Source: Epilithonimonas zeae (GTDB lineage: Bacteria > Bacteroidota > Bacteroidia > Flavobacteriales > Weeksellaceae). From it: a DNA stretch of 64,000 nt. A model generated the notes under the pieces. The model ran no database searches. It was not told where the DNA came from and saw nothing but the letters and a program-made list of their open reading frames with translations. Position numbers and translations under genes: made by a program. The stretch lies in assembly GCF_900141765.1 (NCBI RefSeq), contig NZ_FSRK01000001.1:1550001-1614000 (forward strand), in the 5' to 3' direction. Positions 36,109-46,272 of the stretch are shown one piece after another. Numbering within the stretch: the stretch's first letter is position 1; each line of letters begins with the position of its first letter.

Positions 36109-36903
36109 ATGAAGACAATATTCATCACCGGAACCTCATCAGGAATAGGCAAGTCAACCGTTAAATTATTTCAACAAAGAGGCTGGAAGGTCATCGCTAC
36201 AATGCGCGATCCCGAAAAGGAAACGGAACTTGATCAATTGGACCATGTTATTCTTTTGCCTTTGGATGTTACTGACCTGGAACAGATCAGGTTGACCGTA
36301 GAAAAAGCTTTATCGCTAGGACCGATCGACGTGGTCGTGAACAATGCGGGATATGGGCTGATGGGTGCGTTGGAATCCTTTTCCGATGAGAACATCGTGA
36401 AACAGGTGGAAACGAATTTTCTGGGAACAGTTCGGGTAACACAAGCTTTTACACCTCACTTCAGAGAAAATAAAAATGGACTGTTCATCAATATAACATC
36501 CATCGGCGGACATACCAGCTTCCCGTTCACCAGTATTTACAATGGTACGAAATGGGCGGTTGAAGGCTGGAGCGAATGTCTTTCAATAGAGCTATCGATG
36601 TTTGGTGTCGGTGTTAAGACCGTTGCTCCGAGCGCCACGAAAACGGAGCTGTTTAACCATAATTCAGATGTCACTGCACTACCGTATTATGATTCAGCGG
36701 AAGAAAAAATGCTTAGTATGATCAAACCCGATTCTTCACCTGATGAGATTGCGGAAGTGATCTTTGTAGCAGCAACCGACCAAAAAGACAAGTTGCGTTA
36801 TTTTGCAGGAACAAAGGCACAGGCTATTTACGATAGACGTCAGCAAATTGGAGCGGAAGCTTCTGTCAAAGAGATCAAAAAGATCTATTTCGACGGGTTG
36901 TAA
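36109..36903 (+). CDS. short-chain dehydrogenase/reductase (SDR), HxlR-linked
   Basis: A 264-aa classical SDR with TGTSSGIGKSTV (cofactor loop), VVNNAGYGL (NNAG), the Ser of NITSIGG and YNGTKWAVEG (YxxxK catalytic motif). Only modest similarity to the SDR at 34548, so the two are not recent duplicates. It is transcribed divergently from an HxlR regulator; such pairs commonly respond to electrophiles or quinones. Substrate unknown. Confidence 0.92.
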   Translation: MKTIFITGTSSGIGKSTVKLFQQRGWKVIATMRDPEKETELDQLDHVILLPLDVTDLEQIRLTVEKALSLGPIDVVVNNAGYGLMGALESFSDENIVKQVETNFLGTVRVTQAFTPHFRENKNGLFINITSIGGHTSFPFTSIYNGTKWAVEGWSECLSIELSMFGVGVKTVAPSATKTELFNHNSDVTALPYYDSAEEKMLSMIKPDSSPDEIAEVIFVAATDQKDKLRYFAGTKAQAIYDRRQQIGAEASVKEIKKIYFDGL

Positions 36904-37102
36904 AGAAGTAAACATCCATCAGATCAATATGAGTTATAGGCTTTGTCCTATACCTCATATTGATTGTCTGGGGATGATGTAACTCGTGATATATAATCCC
37001 GGGATTAAAAAATGACATTTTTATAACTGTGATCTGCAACAAACTTTGTAATTCAATTTAACGGATAACAATTATAATTTGTTGAATCTCATTATAGTGT
37101 TC

Positions 37103-38041
37103 TTAATACTTATTGTAAGATTTCCAGTCAATATTATCTTTTGCCCATTGTTTGGCAGAGGTTGTCGGGATTCCGTTCTTCCCATTGAAGGTATTCTCTA
37201 ATGGCCACGAAACACCTTTTCCTGCTCCGAATATCGACCGGTATTTTTTAACGAAATTGGTGGGATCGTTTTTAAGGTCATCTGTGATCTCTCCCATATC
37301 GGAAAGTGTACGCTCATACTTCTGGCCTGATAATGATTCTGCAATATCAGCAAGATCTCCGTAGGTTATTGTATCACCCGCAATATAGACGATCTCATTC
37401 TCTATCTGCGGTTCTGTAAAGAAGATCTCAGCGGTAAGACGGCCAATATCATCCGGTGTCGTCAATGTAACTGCCGTATCCCATCCGCCAATGGCATTGA
37501 TCGACTTATTTTCCAGATCTAAAATACCGAAGAAAGGTTCAAAAAGATAACTGGTGAACATGCCTGTGGAGATGATGACCCATCTTGTGGCACTTTGCGA
37601 TCTCAAAAGCTCTCTTACATCAAGCTGCTCATCAAAAAGGTCCTGCGCACTTCCCCGTCCTATTTCCTCAAAGTCCACGCCGAACTGCCAGGGAAAGTAT
37701 CTTTTGACACCGGCATCCAGTACAGCATTGGCCAATTTCAGCTGAAAACCTCCTGCGCCTGTTCCATAACCTGTACATGAAACAACAGCGTCGTAATTTC
37801 TGAAAATATCGATAAGCTCAGCAGAGGAAGCGGAAAGGTCGCCTGCAAGCAATTCCACCCCTAACTCCCGGATCTCTGTGACATTACTTTTCTTATCAGG
37901 ATCTTCAGAATTGATCGTTGTTTCTCTAAGCAGTACGGTGACTGTAACGTTATGGTAGCTTTTAGCCTTTTTTGCTATATTTCTGATCACCGGCATTCCT
38001 AATTCGCCTGCGCCCAAAATTAAAATTGATTTATTTTTCAT
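37103..38041 (-). CDS. NmrA/isoflavone reductase-like NAD(P)-binding protein
   Basis: An atypical SDR of the NmrA-like group. The better start is at 38041 (MKNKSILILGAGELGMP), which puts the GxxGxxG dinucleotide motif immediately at the N-terminus; the open frame reaches 38089 but adds 16 unrelated residues. Further features are the VVSCTGYG strand, FPWQFGVDFEEIGRG and a C-terminal substrate region. Such proteins act as aromatic/aldehyde reductases or as redox-state sensors. It is divergent from an HxlR regulator gene at 38313. Confidence 0.85.
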   Translation of the reverse strand: MKNKSILILGAGELGMPVIRNIAKKAKSYHNVTVTVLLRETTINSEDPDKKSNVTEIRELGVELLAGDLSASSAELIDIFRNYDAVVSCTGYGTGAGGFQLKLANAVLDAGVKRYFPWQFGVDFEEIGRGSAQDLFDEQLDVRELLRSQSATRWVIISTGMFTSYLFEPFFGILDLENKSINAIGGWDTAVTLTTPDDIGRLTAEIFFTEPQIENEIVYIAGDTITYGDLADIAESLSGQKYERTLSDMGEITDDLKNDPTNFVKKYRSIFGAGKGVSWPLENTFNGKNGIPTTSAKQWAKDNIDWKSYNKY

Positions 38042-38312
38042 TGTAAAAAAATTAAGTATTGGAATTGAAATTCGTTCATTGCTGATCAATTCACTTCCTT
38101 TTTCTTCTACAAATTTAAACCGTTAAAACCTGTAAAACAATAAGGTACAATGATGTCAGCTAGTTACCTATATGTTAGTATTTTGATTGATAGCCACATT
38201 AATTTCAAATAATTTTCAAATAATAATAGTCTCTAAAATTCTCATTATTCTCAATTTTCTCATCAGAATCATTTATCTTTAAGCAAAATATTTTATTTAA
38301 ACATAAGAGAAT

Positions 38313-38729
38313 ATGGAAAGATTGATGTCAGATGAAGAGATCGTAAAAGCTTGGGACGACATTTGTAAAGTTTTGAATAAAGATCAGGATGAACTTAAAC
38401 GAGATGTATTGAATCACGTTGGTAACAAATGGTCACTTTTTGTCATACACGCTCTGGGAATAGATGGCAAAATGCGTTTTTCAAATCTACAGAATCATAT
38501 TAACGGCATCAGTCAAAAAATGTTGACAAAATGCCTTCGCGAATTAGAAAGGGACGGATTGGTGTCGAGAAATATTTATCCCGAAGTGCCACCGAGAGTT
38601 GAATATGAAATCACGACTTTAGGCAGAGGATTATTAGTACAGGTAACACCTCTTTGGTTTTGGATTGCCGATAATATCAATGAGTTTAGTGAGGCGAGAT
38701 CCAATTTTTTTAATAATAGTACTATATAA
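38313..38729 (+). CDS. HxlR-family transcriptional regulator
   Basis: A 138-aa winged-helix regulator with VLNHVGNKWSLFVIHALG, INGISQKMLTKCLRELERDGLV and the wing PPRVEYEITTLGRGL. No Cys lies in the N-terminal sensing position, although Cys18 (DDICKVL) is near it and might be redox-active. It is divergent from the NmrA-like reductase and probably controls it. This is the second HxlR-reductase pair within 3 kb. Confidence 0.9.
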   Translation: MERLMSDEEIVKAWDDICKVLNKDQDELKRDVLNHVGNKWSLFVIHALGIDGKMRFSNLQNHINGISQKMLTKCLRELERDGLVSRNIYPEVPPRVEYEITTLGRGLLVQVTPLWFWIADNINEFSEARSNFFNNSTI

Positions 38730-39251
38730 TATCTTTTGTTTAGAAATTATCAAGTATCCTAAAATATCTTTCCTAACCTAACATCCTTTTCCTAAAGCGG
38801 GAATATAGCAATAGAGAGTTGCCATAGATCTTTCGAGACTTTTTGCTATTTTTTAGTCCAGGTCTTCCACGTATCGCGCAGAGTAAAACATCTTCATTGC
38901 TTTTTTCGCAGCCAGACTTGTTGTGAGTCTCTATGAAGTTCTATAATTTGATCTATGGTCGATATTCTTAGGTAATCTATTTTCATACTGAACTTTTGAT
39001 AAAATTCTTACAATCCGAAAATAGGCTACATACTCTGAGCTCTCCCATTACAGAAATTTTGTAGCAAACTTCCTTTTTAGAAGTTCCGTTATGAGAAATA
39101 AAGATCAGAAAATCTTTAAAATTACAAACCTAATTTAAAGTTGTATTATTCCACAAAAAAACTGTCTCTCAAATGAGACAGCTTCTCTTCTCCTGATTGT
39201 AAACTACAGTCGTATTGATTTTACATACTAATAATTTCTGAGGAATAACTT
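38730..39251. other. gene-free stretch with remnants and a terminator
   Basis: A minus-strand frame at 38894-38986 (about 30 codons, MKIDYLRISTIDQIIELH) resembles the beginning of a gene but stops soon and continues in shifted frames, so it is likely a decayed ORF. The terminator for the upstream operon is at 39154-39181. Confidence 0.4.
39154..39181 (-). terminator. terminator of the T9SS cargo operon
   Basis: On the minus strand, CTGTCTC ATTTGA GAGACAG is followed by TTTTTTT, a strong intrinsic terminator 70 nt after the M36 peptidase stop. Confidence 0.85.
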
Positions 39252-41843
39252 TTATTTATTAATAATCAGCTTACTGCTGAATGTCACACCAATGCCAGTG
39301 CCGGTCAGGATGTATGTACCTTTAGGAAGTGCAGAGGTCAGAACCGGTTCATCGGCGTTAACCGACTGTTCATCTACCTTTTTTCCGGACATATCATAGA
39401 TAGAAACCTTGATTTTTCCAGAAATCTGTACGCCATTGGTTTTAATAAAAACTTCCTTGCTGGCCGGATTTGGATAGATAGAAATTTTCTTATTGACTGT
39501 AATTTCAGAAGTCCCCAAAGAGCACTCTGCCGGCACAGAAAAATCTTCTATCTGGTCAGAGATCGCATTAGGTAACGCTCCTCTTGTAGCACCAGCACTG
39601 GCATTGACTCCAAGACCACGTTTAGCAAATGAGCTCCAAATCATACATTTGTTTTGACCGTTGTTCAGGTCAGCATCCGCTGCTATGATTGCATCTCTGC
39701 CAATTACGAAATTCGGATAGCAGCCTTGTATTTTCATCGCTTCCATTACCAGTTGAACCACTTTTCCGCTTCCTGAGTTTGGATTGTTTGCGATGTCATT
39801 AGAATAACCATACTTATCAGCAAATTTCCAATGTAGGTCCCACAGCATCGTTGCCCAGATAAAGCCCACACCATGAACATCTACGGCAAGGGCACCGCCG
39901 CCCGTGTCTATGTATTTCCCGTTTGTGTCTCCATAGGTATAATCATTGATGGCAAAATCAGGAGAATACTTAGCAGGTCGGATTCCTGGACCGTCAGCTC
40001 CTTGATTCGCCACGAAACTTCCTGTAGACCTTGGCAGCGCAGCTGTGGCATCTGCTTTTCCAGTGACCATTAGTGCCATAAAGTCGGACCAACCCTCACC
40101 CATCTGTTCATTGGCATAAGCGGCATTGAGACAGCTGTAGCCGTTACCTGTACTTCTTGTAGAGATGCCGTGCGTATATTCGTGTGCTATAACACCGTTA
40201 TCGAGACTTCCATCTACATCGAAAGTATTGTATTTCAGGTTGACATTTACATTAATATTCTGGTCTATTTTGCTTTTGATGATTTCTCCTTCCTCATTGT
40301 CAATTAAGATTCCGGGGATTGTTACAGTGGTATCGGTACCACTCATATTGATGATCGTTTGACCCGGAGTAGGATTATATATGATAACACCTTTCGCTCC
40401 TTTGTCCTGTGCTTTTTTGAATTTGACATCAAAGTTGCAGGTTCCTCTCTGGATTAGTGCAATTTTTCCGTTCAGATTGGTATTGTCCAAGTTCGTACAA
40501 CCGTCTGCAGGTGTAGCTATTGCAACATCACCGGTTAATGGTGAGTTTATTGGAAAGGCACCTCCAAAGTCAGCATTATAGCCTGCAGCAGGTTTTCTGT
40601 TCACCAAATCACTTGGTGCATTGTAGCTCAGCAAATAGCCGTACCTCCAAAGATACATCTGCATTCTTGGAGAAAAACCGTCCGGAGGAGTTGCAAAGTT
40701 GGCATTATTAAGGGAGGAGCCGTCTCTGGCCTCTGATAAAACAGGATCGAAATCGGTGTAAGGTTCGCCCTTTCCAAAATTATTTGACTGAAAGTTACGC
40801 CCCGCTTCATCAAATCCAAATTTGTAAAATATGTCGTGCATCTTATTGGACGCGTAGAAAAGATTTGTAATAGAAGCATTGGTATAGGTAGTTACTGGCT
40901 GATTCAAATCTAGTGGAAAATCAAAAAGTTTCTGTGCCCCTCCATCGGCACTAGGTCCAAATGCATTGGAACCATTGAGGTCTACGTAGGCGTAGGCATT
41001 ATTTCCTCTCGTGATGTTATAAGTTTCGTCACCGTCATTTTGCCATCCTAGTGGAGAAGCATCCAGAAACCACGGGCTGGTTTCCAGCGTGCGCTGACCG
41101 AAATTAGGTGATTCGATTGGAAATGCATACACACGGTAAGAGGCATTATCTACAAGTACAGACTTGTGTTCTCCAGTTTGTTGGTCTGTTGGCTTTTCAG
41201 AATTATAATGAATACTATCCAACTGATGTTCAGAAGAAAAAGAATGGTCGTGAAACTGGCAAGATACTGTGAGATTGGTTTTCTCAATAATAGCACCTGT
41301 TACTGCATCTATGATGATGTCCCAATAATTGTTAGTTCCCTTTTCGAAGAAATTGACAGCATAAGCCAATTGCAGTTGTCCTTTCTCTGTTGGAAAATAA
41401 ACTAATTTAGATAATACCGAATTATTTTTTCGTCCCTCGAAGGTATAATCGCCTTTGTCTCCTTTCAGATTAGCTGATGATAAAATGACCGAGAAGTCTT
41501 TGGGAACATCCACAGAAGGCTTGGCAGCAGTAATATTATCCGATACGGAAATAAATTTGTCAGACATATATTTCACCGTGTTGCCTCGCATCAACACAGA
41601 CGAAATGGCACCGTAAACAGGAATACCTCTATAAGTCTGCTGTAAATTTACAACTTTACCGTCAGAATCTTTTTTAGCCTCGGAATGAATGATGTCAAAG
41701 GTCTGGCTAAAAGTCGTTTTACCTGTTGCCAGATATTGTTCTATGATAGCCTTGTCGCTGTTCTGAGCCTGCATCACGGTGCCTGCAAACAGGGCGACTG
41801 CCGCTATCGTAATTTTAAATGTATGTTTATGATTTAGTTTCAT
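39252..41843 (-). CDS. M36 (fungalysin-type) metallopeptidase with PA and T9SS sorting domains
   Basis: Secreted zinc endopeptidase. Start at 41843 (MKLNHKHTFKITIAAVALFAG) gives a signal peptide; the open frame to 41945 would add a non-signal extension overlapping the previous gene. The order is an FTP-like propeptide, an M36 catalytic part with VIAHEYTHGIST (HExxH) and the Glu-containing downstream helix, a PA domain inserted at GKIALIQRGTCNFDVKFKKA, then the C-terminal M36 part (AAYANEQMGEGWSDFMAL) and a type A T9SS sorting domain (KKISIYPNPASKEVFIK, KGTYILTGTG). It is the last gene of a four-gene operon of T9SS cargo, starting 10 nt after the LRR gene. Confidence 0.93.
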   Translation of the reverse strand: MKLNHKHTFKITIAAVALFAGTVMQAQNSDKAIIEQYLATGKTTFSQTFDIIHSEAKKDSDGKVVNLQQTYRGIPVYGAISSVLMRGNTVKYMSDKFISVSDNITAAKPSVDVPKDFSVILSSANLKGDKGDYTFEGRKNNSVLSKLVYFPTEKGQLQLAYAVNFFEKGTNNYWDIIIDAVTGAIIEKTNLTVSCQFHDHSFSSEHQLDSIHYNSEKPTDQQTGEHKSVLVDNASYRVYAFPIESPNFGQRTLETSPWFLDASPLGWQNDGDETYNITRGNNAYAYVDLNGSNAFGPSADGGAQKLFDFPLDLNQPVTTYTNASITNLFYASNKMHDIFYKFGFDEAGRNFQSNNFGKGEPYTDFDPVLSEARDGSSLNNANFATPPDGFSPRMQMYLWRYGYLLSYNAPSDLVNRKPAAGYNADFGGAFPINSPLTGDVAIATPADGCTNLDNTNLNGKIALIQRGTCNFDVKFKKAQDKGAKGVIIYNPTPGQTIINMSGTDTTVTIPGILIDNEEGEIIKSKIDQNINVNVNLKYNTFDVDGSLDNGVIAHEYTHGISTRSTGNGYSCLNAAYANEQMGEGWSDFMALMVTGKADATAALPRSTGSFVANQGADGPGIRPAKYSPDFAINDYTYGDTNGKYIDTGGGALAVDVHGVGFIWATMLWDLHWKFADKYGYSNDIANNPNSGSGKVVQLVMEAMKIQGCYPNFVIGRDAIIAADADLNNGQNKCMIWSSFAKRGLGVNASAGATRGALPNAISDQIEDFSVPAECSLGTSEITVNKKISIYPNPASKEVFIKTNGVQISGKIKVSIYDMSGKKVDEQSVNADEPVLTSALPKGTYILTGTGIGVTFSSKLIINK

Positions 41844-41853
41844 TAGACCAAAA

Positions 41854-43170
41854 TTAATTTTTAATGATTTTCTGTGATGATATTTTGCCTGTTGCATCGG
41901 TAATATTGATGATGTAATTACCGATTGGAAGATGGCTGATGTCAATCATCGTGGCATTTTGATAGCTCGCCACTTTTTGCCCTGCCATATTAAATACCGT
42001 TGCATCTTTGACCTTGTTTTTCAGGAAAAGATAGCCCGATGTAGGATTAGGATAAAAAGATGGTTTCGATGTGCTTGCTACTTCCTGACTGCCCATAATG
42101 GCACTGCAATCCGTTGCAAAAACTGCTGTCGAATCTATTTGCCAAAGCGTCTGACTGGAGCTGTACGCTACATCATCCACTTGTATACACTTTAGATTCG
42201 GGCTGGTATGTGCAAAAAAACCGATGGCGTTTTTATTGTTCCCGTTTTTCACGTTGATGAATTTCATCTTCTGATTTTCAATCGCATTAACATAGATCAG
42301 ATCGCCGTTTGTAGATGCATCCACCTCGGTCAGCTGCGAATAATTAGCATAAAAATATTGCAGCATAGAATGACCGGTCAAGTTGACTACGGGTATTTGC
42401 GTACCATCCATTATAAATTGCCTTAAGTAAAGTTGCTTGCTGATGTCAATAGATGTGATAGGATTGGCCTGAATCATAAAAGTATCCAGCAAAGGATTGT
42501 TCGATACATCAATCTGCTGAAGTTTGTTAAGGCCTACGTTGAGGTAGGTAAGACGCGTATTTTTCGTCACATCAAGCGTCGAGATTTGATTGGCTGCTGT
42601 GTTTAGTTCCGCAAGTCTTGGGTTCTTGGTTACATCAATACTGGAGACATTGTTGGACGCAAAGTAAAAATTGGTCAGCATTGGACATCCTGTAACATTC
42701 AATGCTTCGATCGCATTGAACATAAGGCTGATAAATGACAATTGAGGATGCGATCCGAAGGTCAATTCTTTCAAGTAAGATGATTTGCTAATGTCTACTG
42801 CCAAGAGTTTGGAATTTTGTGAGAGGTTCAGTTTGGTGAGGAGAGAATTGTTGATCCGCACTTGATTGATTTCTTTGTTAGTCGTCACATCTACAACGGC
42901 CACTTTGGAACCATTGATAACAAGTGAAGTCAGGTTTTTGAAGTATTTAACCTCCGGAACGTCTTTGATATTTCCGGTAAGAGTAAATCCTCCGGTATAA
43001 GCCTCAGCTTCTGTCATCTGTATCTCGCCGTCATTATTGGTATCAATACCGGTATAGAGCAGAATATACTCGAGGAAATTTTCGTCTGCGAAATTGATGT
43101 TCTGTGCGTTTGCTGTCGTGAAACTGGCACTAATGAGCATCAATCCTATAGTTGCTAGAGTTTTTTTCAT
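41854..43170 (-). CDS. leucine-rich-repeat T9SS cargo protein
   Basis: A 438-aa secreted LRR protein. The signal peptide is MKKTLATIGLMLISASFTTANAQ. An EF-hand-like loop, DTNNDGEIQMTEAE, precedes ~12 repeats of the LxxLxVSxNxxLTxLDVSxN type (for example ISTLDVTKNTRLTYLNVG), as in BspA-like proteins. The end is a T9SS type A sorting domain with KPSFYPNPTSGYLFLKN. It overlaps the preceding ELWxxDGT gene by 4 nt and is followed by the M36 peptidase. LRR surface proteins often mediate adhesion, here inferred only. Confidence 0.92.
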   Translation of the reverse strand: MKKTLATIGLMLISASFTTANAQNINFADENFLEYILLYTGIDTNNDGEIQMTEAEAYTGGFTLTGNIKDVPEVKYFKNLTSLVINGSKVAVVDVTTNKEINQVRINNSLLTKLNLSQNSKLLAVDISKSSYLKELTFGSHPQLSFISLMFNAIEALNVTGCPMLTNFYFASNNVSSIDVTKNPRLAELNTAANQISTLDVTKNTRLTYLNVGLNKLQQIDVSNNPLLDTFMIQANPITSIDISKQLYLRQFIMDGTQIPVVNLTGHSMLQYFYANYSQLTEVDASTNGDLIYVNAIENQKMKFINVKNGNNKNAIGFFAHTSPNLKCIQVDDVAYSSSQTLWQIDSTAVFATDCSAIMGSQEVASTSKPSFYPNPTSGYLFLKNKVKDATVFNMAGQKVASYQNATMIDISHLPIGNYIINITDATGKISSQKIIKN

Positions 43171-44558
43171 TTTACAATTAATTTAGTGGTGTTAACAGTT
43201 CCTTCATTGGTTTTACCTACCAGGATGTAGTTTCCATTAGGAACTGATAAATGCGTTTTGTTACCGTTGATTTTAACATTCTGATCCAGAAGACGCCCGT
43301 TCAGGTCATAGAGGTCATAGCTCACATATTCTTTTCCGCTGAAGAAAATATCGCCAGTGGTAGGATTAGGATAAACCATTTCGCTTTTTTTGTTAATGCC
43401 GGAGACTGCAAGAGTTGGAAACTCTATCTTGTAAAGTTCCTGTCCGTTAGCCACGTTAAGTTTCGCTGACAGATAAAGAGCCCCGTTATATGCTTCCATC
43501 TTCCCAAGAACAAAATTGGTGTATCCTGGTTTAAGTTCCAAAGTAAGCTTAGTTCCATCCGCTGTTCCATCACTCTCCCAAAGCCTTGCTTCGCCGGAAC
43601 CATCATTTGCCAGAAAGTAGAGCTTACCGTTCAGTTCGGTCAGACTGCTGGGATTGGATGCCGCAGAACCAGGGTTGATATCTTTAACCAGTTTCGTTCC
43701 TTCCCCTGTGCCATCTGTTATCCAAAGTTCCGTACCGTTGGATCCATTATTGGCACTGAAGAAAACCTTATCACCAACTTGTTTGAAGTTCCCAGGGAAA
43801 GAGTTTGAGGTGCCCGGATTAATATTTTTTACCTCTACAGTGCCTTCCGTTGTTCCGTCTGTTTTCCAGAGTTCAAATCCTGATGTACTAGAACCTGCTG
43901 AAAAGAATAAAGTATTTAGCTGGCTGCTGTAAAAGAAATTCTGAGGATTGGAAGTTGTATTAGGATTAATGGTTTTAAGAAGAGAAACCGATGTGCCATC
44001 ATACATATATATCTGGGCATTGTTAACGCCTGCTGCTGGAGATGCGGCCATTACAATTTTACCGTTGACAGCGCCCATCTGTCCGGTAATGACAATGGGT
44101 GTACTGATATCGTGTGTAGCGTTATCAGAAAAGTACCATAGTTTATTATTTAATCTGTAAAAGATCTTTCCATTGCTCTGCAAAAGATTTGCGGCAGTAG
44201 AAAGTCCGGAGCTTACAAGATGCGCACCTTCGCTATTATCATAGGAATAAAGACCTGTCGTACCAATCACTGTTAGAAAATGCAGTTTATTATTGTAATT
44301 CATTAAAGAAATCGGTAAAGAACTGGCAGTACCTGGGTTTATATCAAAAGCGAGATTTGTACCTTCCGGGGTACCGTCTGTGGACCAGAGTTCATTACCA
44401 TAAGTTGGATTGCTGGCATTAAAGTACAGCTTGTCGCCGTAATTGAAAAATTCTGCCGGAGTAGATGGATTTGCACCGGGATTGATATCTTTTAATAAAG
44501 TAATGCTTTGTGCGCTTAACGCATTGGCTAAAAAAAGGGTAAATACTATTTTTTTCAT
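43167..44558 (-). CDS. ELWxxDGT-repeat T9SS protein
   Basis: A 463-aa secreted beta-rich protein built of 'ELWxxDGTxxGTxLxxDINPG' repeats: ELWSTDGTPEGTN, ELWKTDGTTEGTV and ELWITDGTGEGTK, followed by RLWESDGTADGT. Repeats are ~45-60 residues apart, consistent with a beta-propeller. Signal peptide MKKIVFTLFLANALSAQ and a C-terminal T9SS sorting domain (SEMVYPNPTTGDIFFS, NGNYILVGKTNEG). It starts 15 nt after the related upstream gene and overlaps the LRR gene by 4 nt. Function of the repeat family is unknown; extracellular. Confidence 0.93.
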   Translation of the reverse strand: MKKIVFTLFLANALSAQSITLLKDINPGANPSTPAEFFNYGDKLYFNASNPTYGNELWSTDGTPEGTNLAFDINPGTASSLPISLMNYNNKLHFLTVIGTTGLYSYDNSEGAHLVSSGLSTAANLLQSNGKIFYRLNNKLWYFSDNATHDISTPIVITGQMGAVNGKIVMAASPAAGVNNAQIYMYDGTSVSLLKTINPNTTSNPQNFFYSSQLNTLFFSAGSSTSGFELWKTDGTTEGTVEVKNINPGTSNSFPGNFKQVGDKVFFSANNGSNGTELWITDGTGEGTKLVKDINPGSAASNPSSLTELNGKLYFLANDGSGEARLWESDGTADGTKLTLELKPGYTNFVLGKMEAYNGALYLSAKLNVANGQELYKIEFPTLAVSGINKKSEMVYPNPTTGDIFFSGKEYVSYDLYDLNGRLLDQNVKINGNKTHLSVPNGNYILVGKTNEGTVNTTKLIVK

Positions 44559-44573
44559 AATGATGTTTTTTGA

Positions 44574-46034
44574 TTATTGAACAATAACTTTGGTCGACGC
44601 GTTCATCTTCTTATCATCAGAAGTAACCTTCAGAATGTAGTTTCCTGCTTTTGAATTCAGATTGATTTTACTATTATTATCAAATTTTCCAGCTTTGATG
44701 AGGCGACCAGTCGTATCGAATAACTCAAACAAACCGGAATTGACATTGCTGATCTTAATTTCGCCTTTAGAAGGATTAGGATACACGTTAAGCTTTGATG
44801 ATGAAGCAGTCGTTACAGCAAGGGTTTCATTAGGAAGATTGACCTTGTAAAGTTCCACACCGATCTGGTCTGCAGCATCTACCCTGGCAGAAGCATAAAG
44901 ATTGTCATTATACACAGCTAGTCCAAATGCCGCAGGAAGTGTTGAAAGCACTTTGGTGCCTTCTTCCGTGCCGTCTGATTCCCACAGTTGTCTCAAATTG
45001 CCAGTGTTGTTCAGAAGGAAATACAGTTTATTTTTGAAAACCGTCAGTTTATCAGGAAATGAACTTGTGGAACCAGGCACGATGTCCTTCACCATTTTGG
45101 TTCCCTGCTCGGTGCCATCTGTCACCCACAGTTCGCTGCCGCTAGTTGCCCCATCTGATGCAGTAAAATAAACTTTCCCATTGTACTCTGTAAAGTTTGT
45201 GGCACTGGAGCCTGCCGTGGCCGTAGTGGTATTGATATCTTTGACCTGAACAGTTCCGTCCGCAGTTCCGTCTGACATCCACAGTTCCGGACCGTTACCT
45301 CCGTTTGCAGAGAAAAACGATTTTCCTAATGCGGGACTGTAATAAAAGTTCTGAGGATAAGCAGTAGCTGCAGAATTAATGGTTTTTAAAATATCCAGCG
45401 TATTTCCGTTCAAACTAAAAAGCTGATACCAACTTGGGTTTGTAGCCGTTTTGTACTGGCCATTGGCGATAATCTGCTGTCCCACATTTCCGAGGAACAT
45501 CACGGTCACATTATCATCGACCATCACAGGCTGTAAACTATCATCCAAAGTATAAATACGCTGCGTATTAGGTGACATTGTGCTGTTGGTCGCCTTGAAA
45601 TAAAGCTTATTGTTGCTGGTTAGAAAAGTGGTTGCAAACTTAGCAGTTGTGGAAACTGTCTTAAGACCTTCAACACTGTCGTAGGACATCAGGACACCAG
45701 AACTACTGACTCCATTCACAGGTAGAGCGGCTGTAAAATAAAGTTTGTTTCCGAAGGTATAAAGATTGGTCGGCGATGACGAAGGTGCACCAGGATTGAT
45801 ATCCGCCACTATCTTTGTACCAGCCTCTGTTCCGTCCGTTTCCCAAAGTTCAGTTCCTGTGGCAGAACCTGTCTGACCATAGGTGGCACTAAAGTACATT
45901 TTATTATTAAACACCATAAAATTAGAGGGGGCCGAATTGTTTAGGCCAGGATAAATGTCCCTTATAAGAGTAAAAGTAGTTTGGGCGGATAAAAGTCCCC
46001 CTAAAAGAATTGCTAAAAAGTTGATTTTTCTCAT
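44574..46034 (-). CDS. ELWxxDGT-repeat T9SS protein, paralogue
   Basis: A 486-aa paralogue of the next gene with the same layout. The signal peptide (MRKINFLAILLGGLLSAQ) is followed by DGT repeats (ELWETDGTEAGTK, ELWMSDGTADGTV, ELWVTDGTEQGTK, QLWESDGTEEGTK) and then a sorting domain (KLNVYPNPSKGEIKIS). It is the first gene of the four-gene operon, so the promoter lies in the 240-bp region upstream. The two propellers may have arisen by duplication and diverged, since they now share mostly the repeat skeleton. Confidence 0.93.
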   Translation of the reverse strand: MRKINFLAILLGGLLSAQTTFTLIRDIYPGLNNSAPSNFMVFNNKMYFSATYGQTGSATGTELWETDGTEAGTKIVADINPGAPSSSPTNLYTFGNKLYFTAALPVNGVSSSGVLMSYDSVEGLKTVSTTAKFATTFLTSNNKLYFKATNSTMSPNTQRIYTLDDSLQPVMVDDNVTVMFLGNVGQQIIANGQYKTATNPSWYQLFSLNGNTLDILKTINSAATAYPQNFYYSPALGKSFFSANGGNGPELWMSDGTADGTVQVKDINTTTATAGSSATNFTEYNGKVYFTASDGATSGSELWVTDGTEQGTKMVKDIVPGSTSSFPDKLTVFKNKLYFLLNNTGNLRQLWESDGTEEGTKVLSTLPAAFGLAVYNDNLYASARVDAADQIGVELYKVNLPNETLAVTTASSSKLNVYPNPSKGEIKISNVNSGLFELFDTTGRLIKAGKFDNNSKINLNSKAGNYILKVTSDDKKMNASTKVIVQ

Positions 46035-46272
46035 ATCAATAAATTATCTTTAAATAAATAAGGTTTCTAAAAATGATTCAGAAAAATTATCTATCAATTA
46101 AATTGATTAAAAGATATTTTATCTCATCATTTTAGATTTCTAAATTATCAATATGAGCTTTAAAAAAATAGAGAAAAGCTTTCACATTTGAGAAAAATAC
46201 TTGAATATGACAGTACAAAAGACCATCTAAATAATTCTAAATGAAATATTTACATTTCAACAAGAAACAATA

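Noticed and set aside
41844-41945. Upstream extension of the M36 peptidase
   Set aside because: It overlaps the LRR gene end and lacks a signal peptide; the start at 41843 gives one directly.
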